Positions 14,746-16,298 of a stretch of DNA of 16,298 bases are shown here, piece by piece. The notes beneath the pieces were generated by a model. That model did no database searches. It was not told the origin of the DNA and saw only the letters and a program-made list of their open reading frames with translations. Numbering within the stretch: position 1 is the stretch's first letter; every line of letters begins with the position of its first letter. Position numbers and translations under genes: made by a program. The stretch is from AP-15 sp036404275 (lineage in GTDB: Bacteria; Pseudomonadota; Alphaproteobacteria; ATCC43930; CGMCC-115725), in assembly GCA_036404275.1 (NCBI GenBank), contig DASXAM010000137.1:1-16298 (forward strand), in the 5' to 3' direction.

Positions 14746-14823
14746 CCACGGCAAATGTTGCCCGATCTTCGCCTTTGTGCCGCCATGGTCGAGCTTTTAT
14801 AAGGGCGGAGATGCCGGGGGGTC

Positions 14824-15123
14824 ATGCGACAGCGGATCGCCAATCGTTGGGGTATTTGGGTGGGTGTTGCAGCCACGGTTGCAGTGGCCGCCGGCAGCCG
14901 GCTGGCGAGCTTCGCGCTCGGCAAAGCCCTGGCCTTCGGCTATGCCGTGATCGTCAGCATCGCCGCCAATTTCGCCATCGACTTTGTCCGCACGCCGGCC
15001 GACGAATTGCTGCATACGGCATTGTTGCGTTCACCGGCGCCGGATGTCGCCGCGGCGCGGGCGGCGGCGCCGCTCCCTGCTCCGCCGGCCCGCCCCGGTC
15101 CGGGCAGCGGCGGGCTTTACTGA
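14824..15123 (+). CDS. Small membrane protein of unknown function
   Basis: A 99-aa basic protein with two hydrophobic stretches (about 11-24 and 32-53), the second reading ALAFGYAVIVSIAANFAIDF, followed by an Ala/Pro-rich tail (about 69-99). I recognise no family. The ATG at 14824 has a G-rich stretch (GGGGGG) three bases upstream as a possible SD. It lies 78 bp after the CBS-BON stop and 15 bp before the M20 peptidase start, all on the plus strand, so it may be co-transcribed with either. Pro/Ala-rich tails also arise by chance in GC-rich DNA, so the gene is likely but not certain. Confidence 0.55.
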   Translation: MRQRIANRWGIWVGVAATVAVAAGSRLASFALGKALAFGYAVIVSIAANFAIDFVRTPADELLHTALLRSPAPDVAAARAAAPLPAPPARPGPGSGGLY

Positions 15124-15138
15124 TCGGATGCGCATGAG

Positions 15139-16298
<1,160 letters not shown>

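Noticed and set aside
13275..15137. 620-aa plus-strand open frame spanning the GNAT fusion, the FNR box and the CBS gene
   Set aside because: It is antisense to the fusion gene and out of frame with CBS-BON; low-complexity Arg-rich translation without domains.

Overview
The window is GC-rich, has Shine-Dalgarno-led genes, and carries a FixL/FixJ/FixK-type oxygen-sensing circuit together with a quinol-type nitric oxide reductase. This points to an alphaproteobacterium (Rhizobiales or Rhodospirillales-like). Species cannot be assigned from the sequence alone.

Layout. (1) 318-5292, minus strand: a P2-like cation ATPase followed 40 bp later by a single-chain quinol nitric oxide reductase (norZ/qNor), apparently one operon. 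(2) 5501-6885, plus strand: a small secreted c-type cytochrome, a short DUF3775-type protein and an Hsp20 chaperone. (3) 6984-10377: a FixJ response regulator (minus), a decayed region with a frameshifted fragment of an H+-ATPase-type P-type ATPase, a stand-alone receiver protein (minus) and, divergent from it, a FixL haem-PAS histidine kinase (plus). (4) 10409-13898, minus strand: a FixK-like Crp/Fnr regulator and, upstream of it, a Pat-type acyl-CoA-synthetase/GNAT fusion. (5) 14020-14745, plus strand: a CBS-CBS-BON protein. (6) 14824 to the end: a small membrane protein and the 5' part of an M20 metallopeptidase, which look like ordinary neighbours.

How it works together. Three FNR/FixK boxes (TTGAN5-N3-ATCAA type) are visible at 5329, 6291 and 13957. 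The first lies between the ATPase-norZ operon and the cytochrome gene, the second before hsp20, and the third is shared by the divergent GNAT-fusion and CBS-BON genes. For the ATPase, hsp20, GNAT-fusion and CBS-BON genes, a plausible -10 lies at the class II distance from the box. A FixJ-like site lies about 70 bp upstream of the fixK-like gene. The simplest reading is a self-contained cascade: FixL (O2) -> FixJ -> FixK -> ATPase, NO reductase, chaperone, protein acetyltransferase and CBS-BON protein. The gene set resembles in content the mycobacterial DosR hypoxia/NO regulon, built here on unrelated regulators. This is inferred from sites and gene content, not measured.
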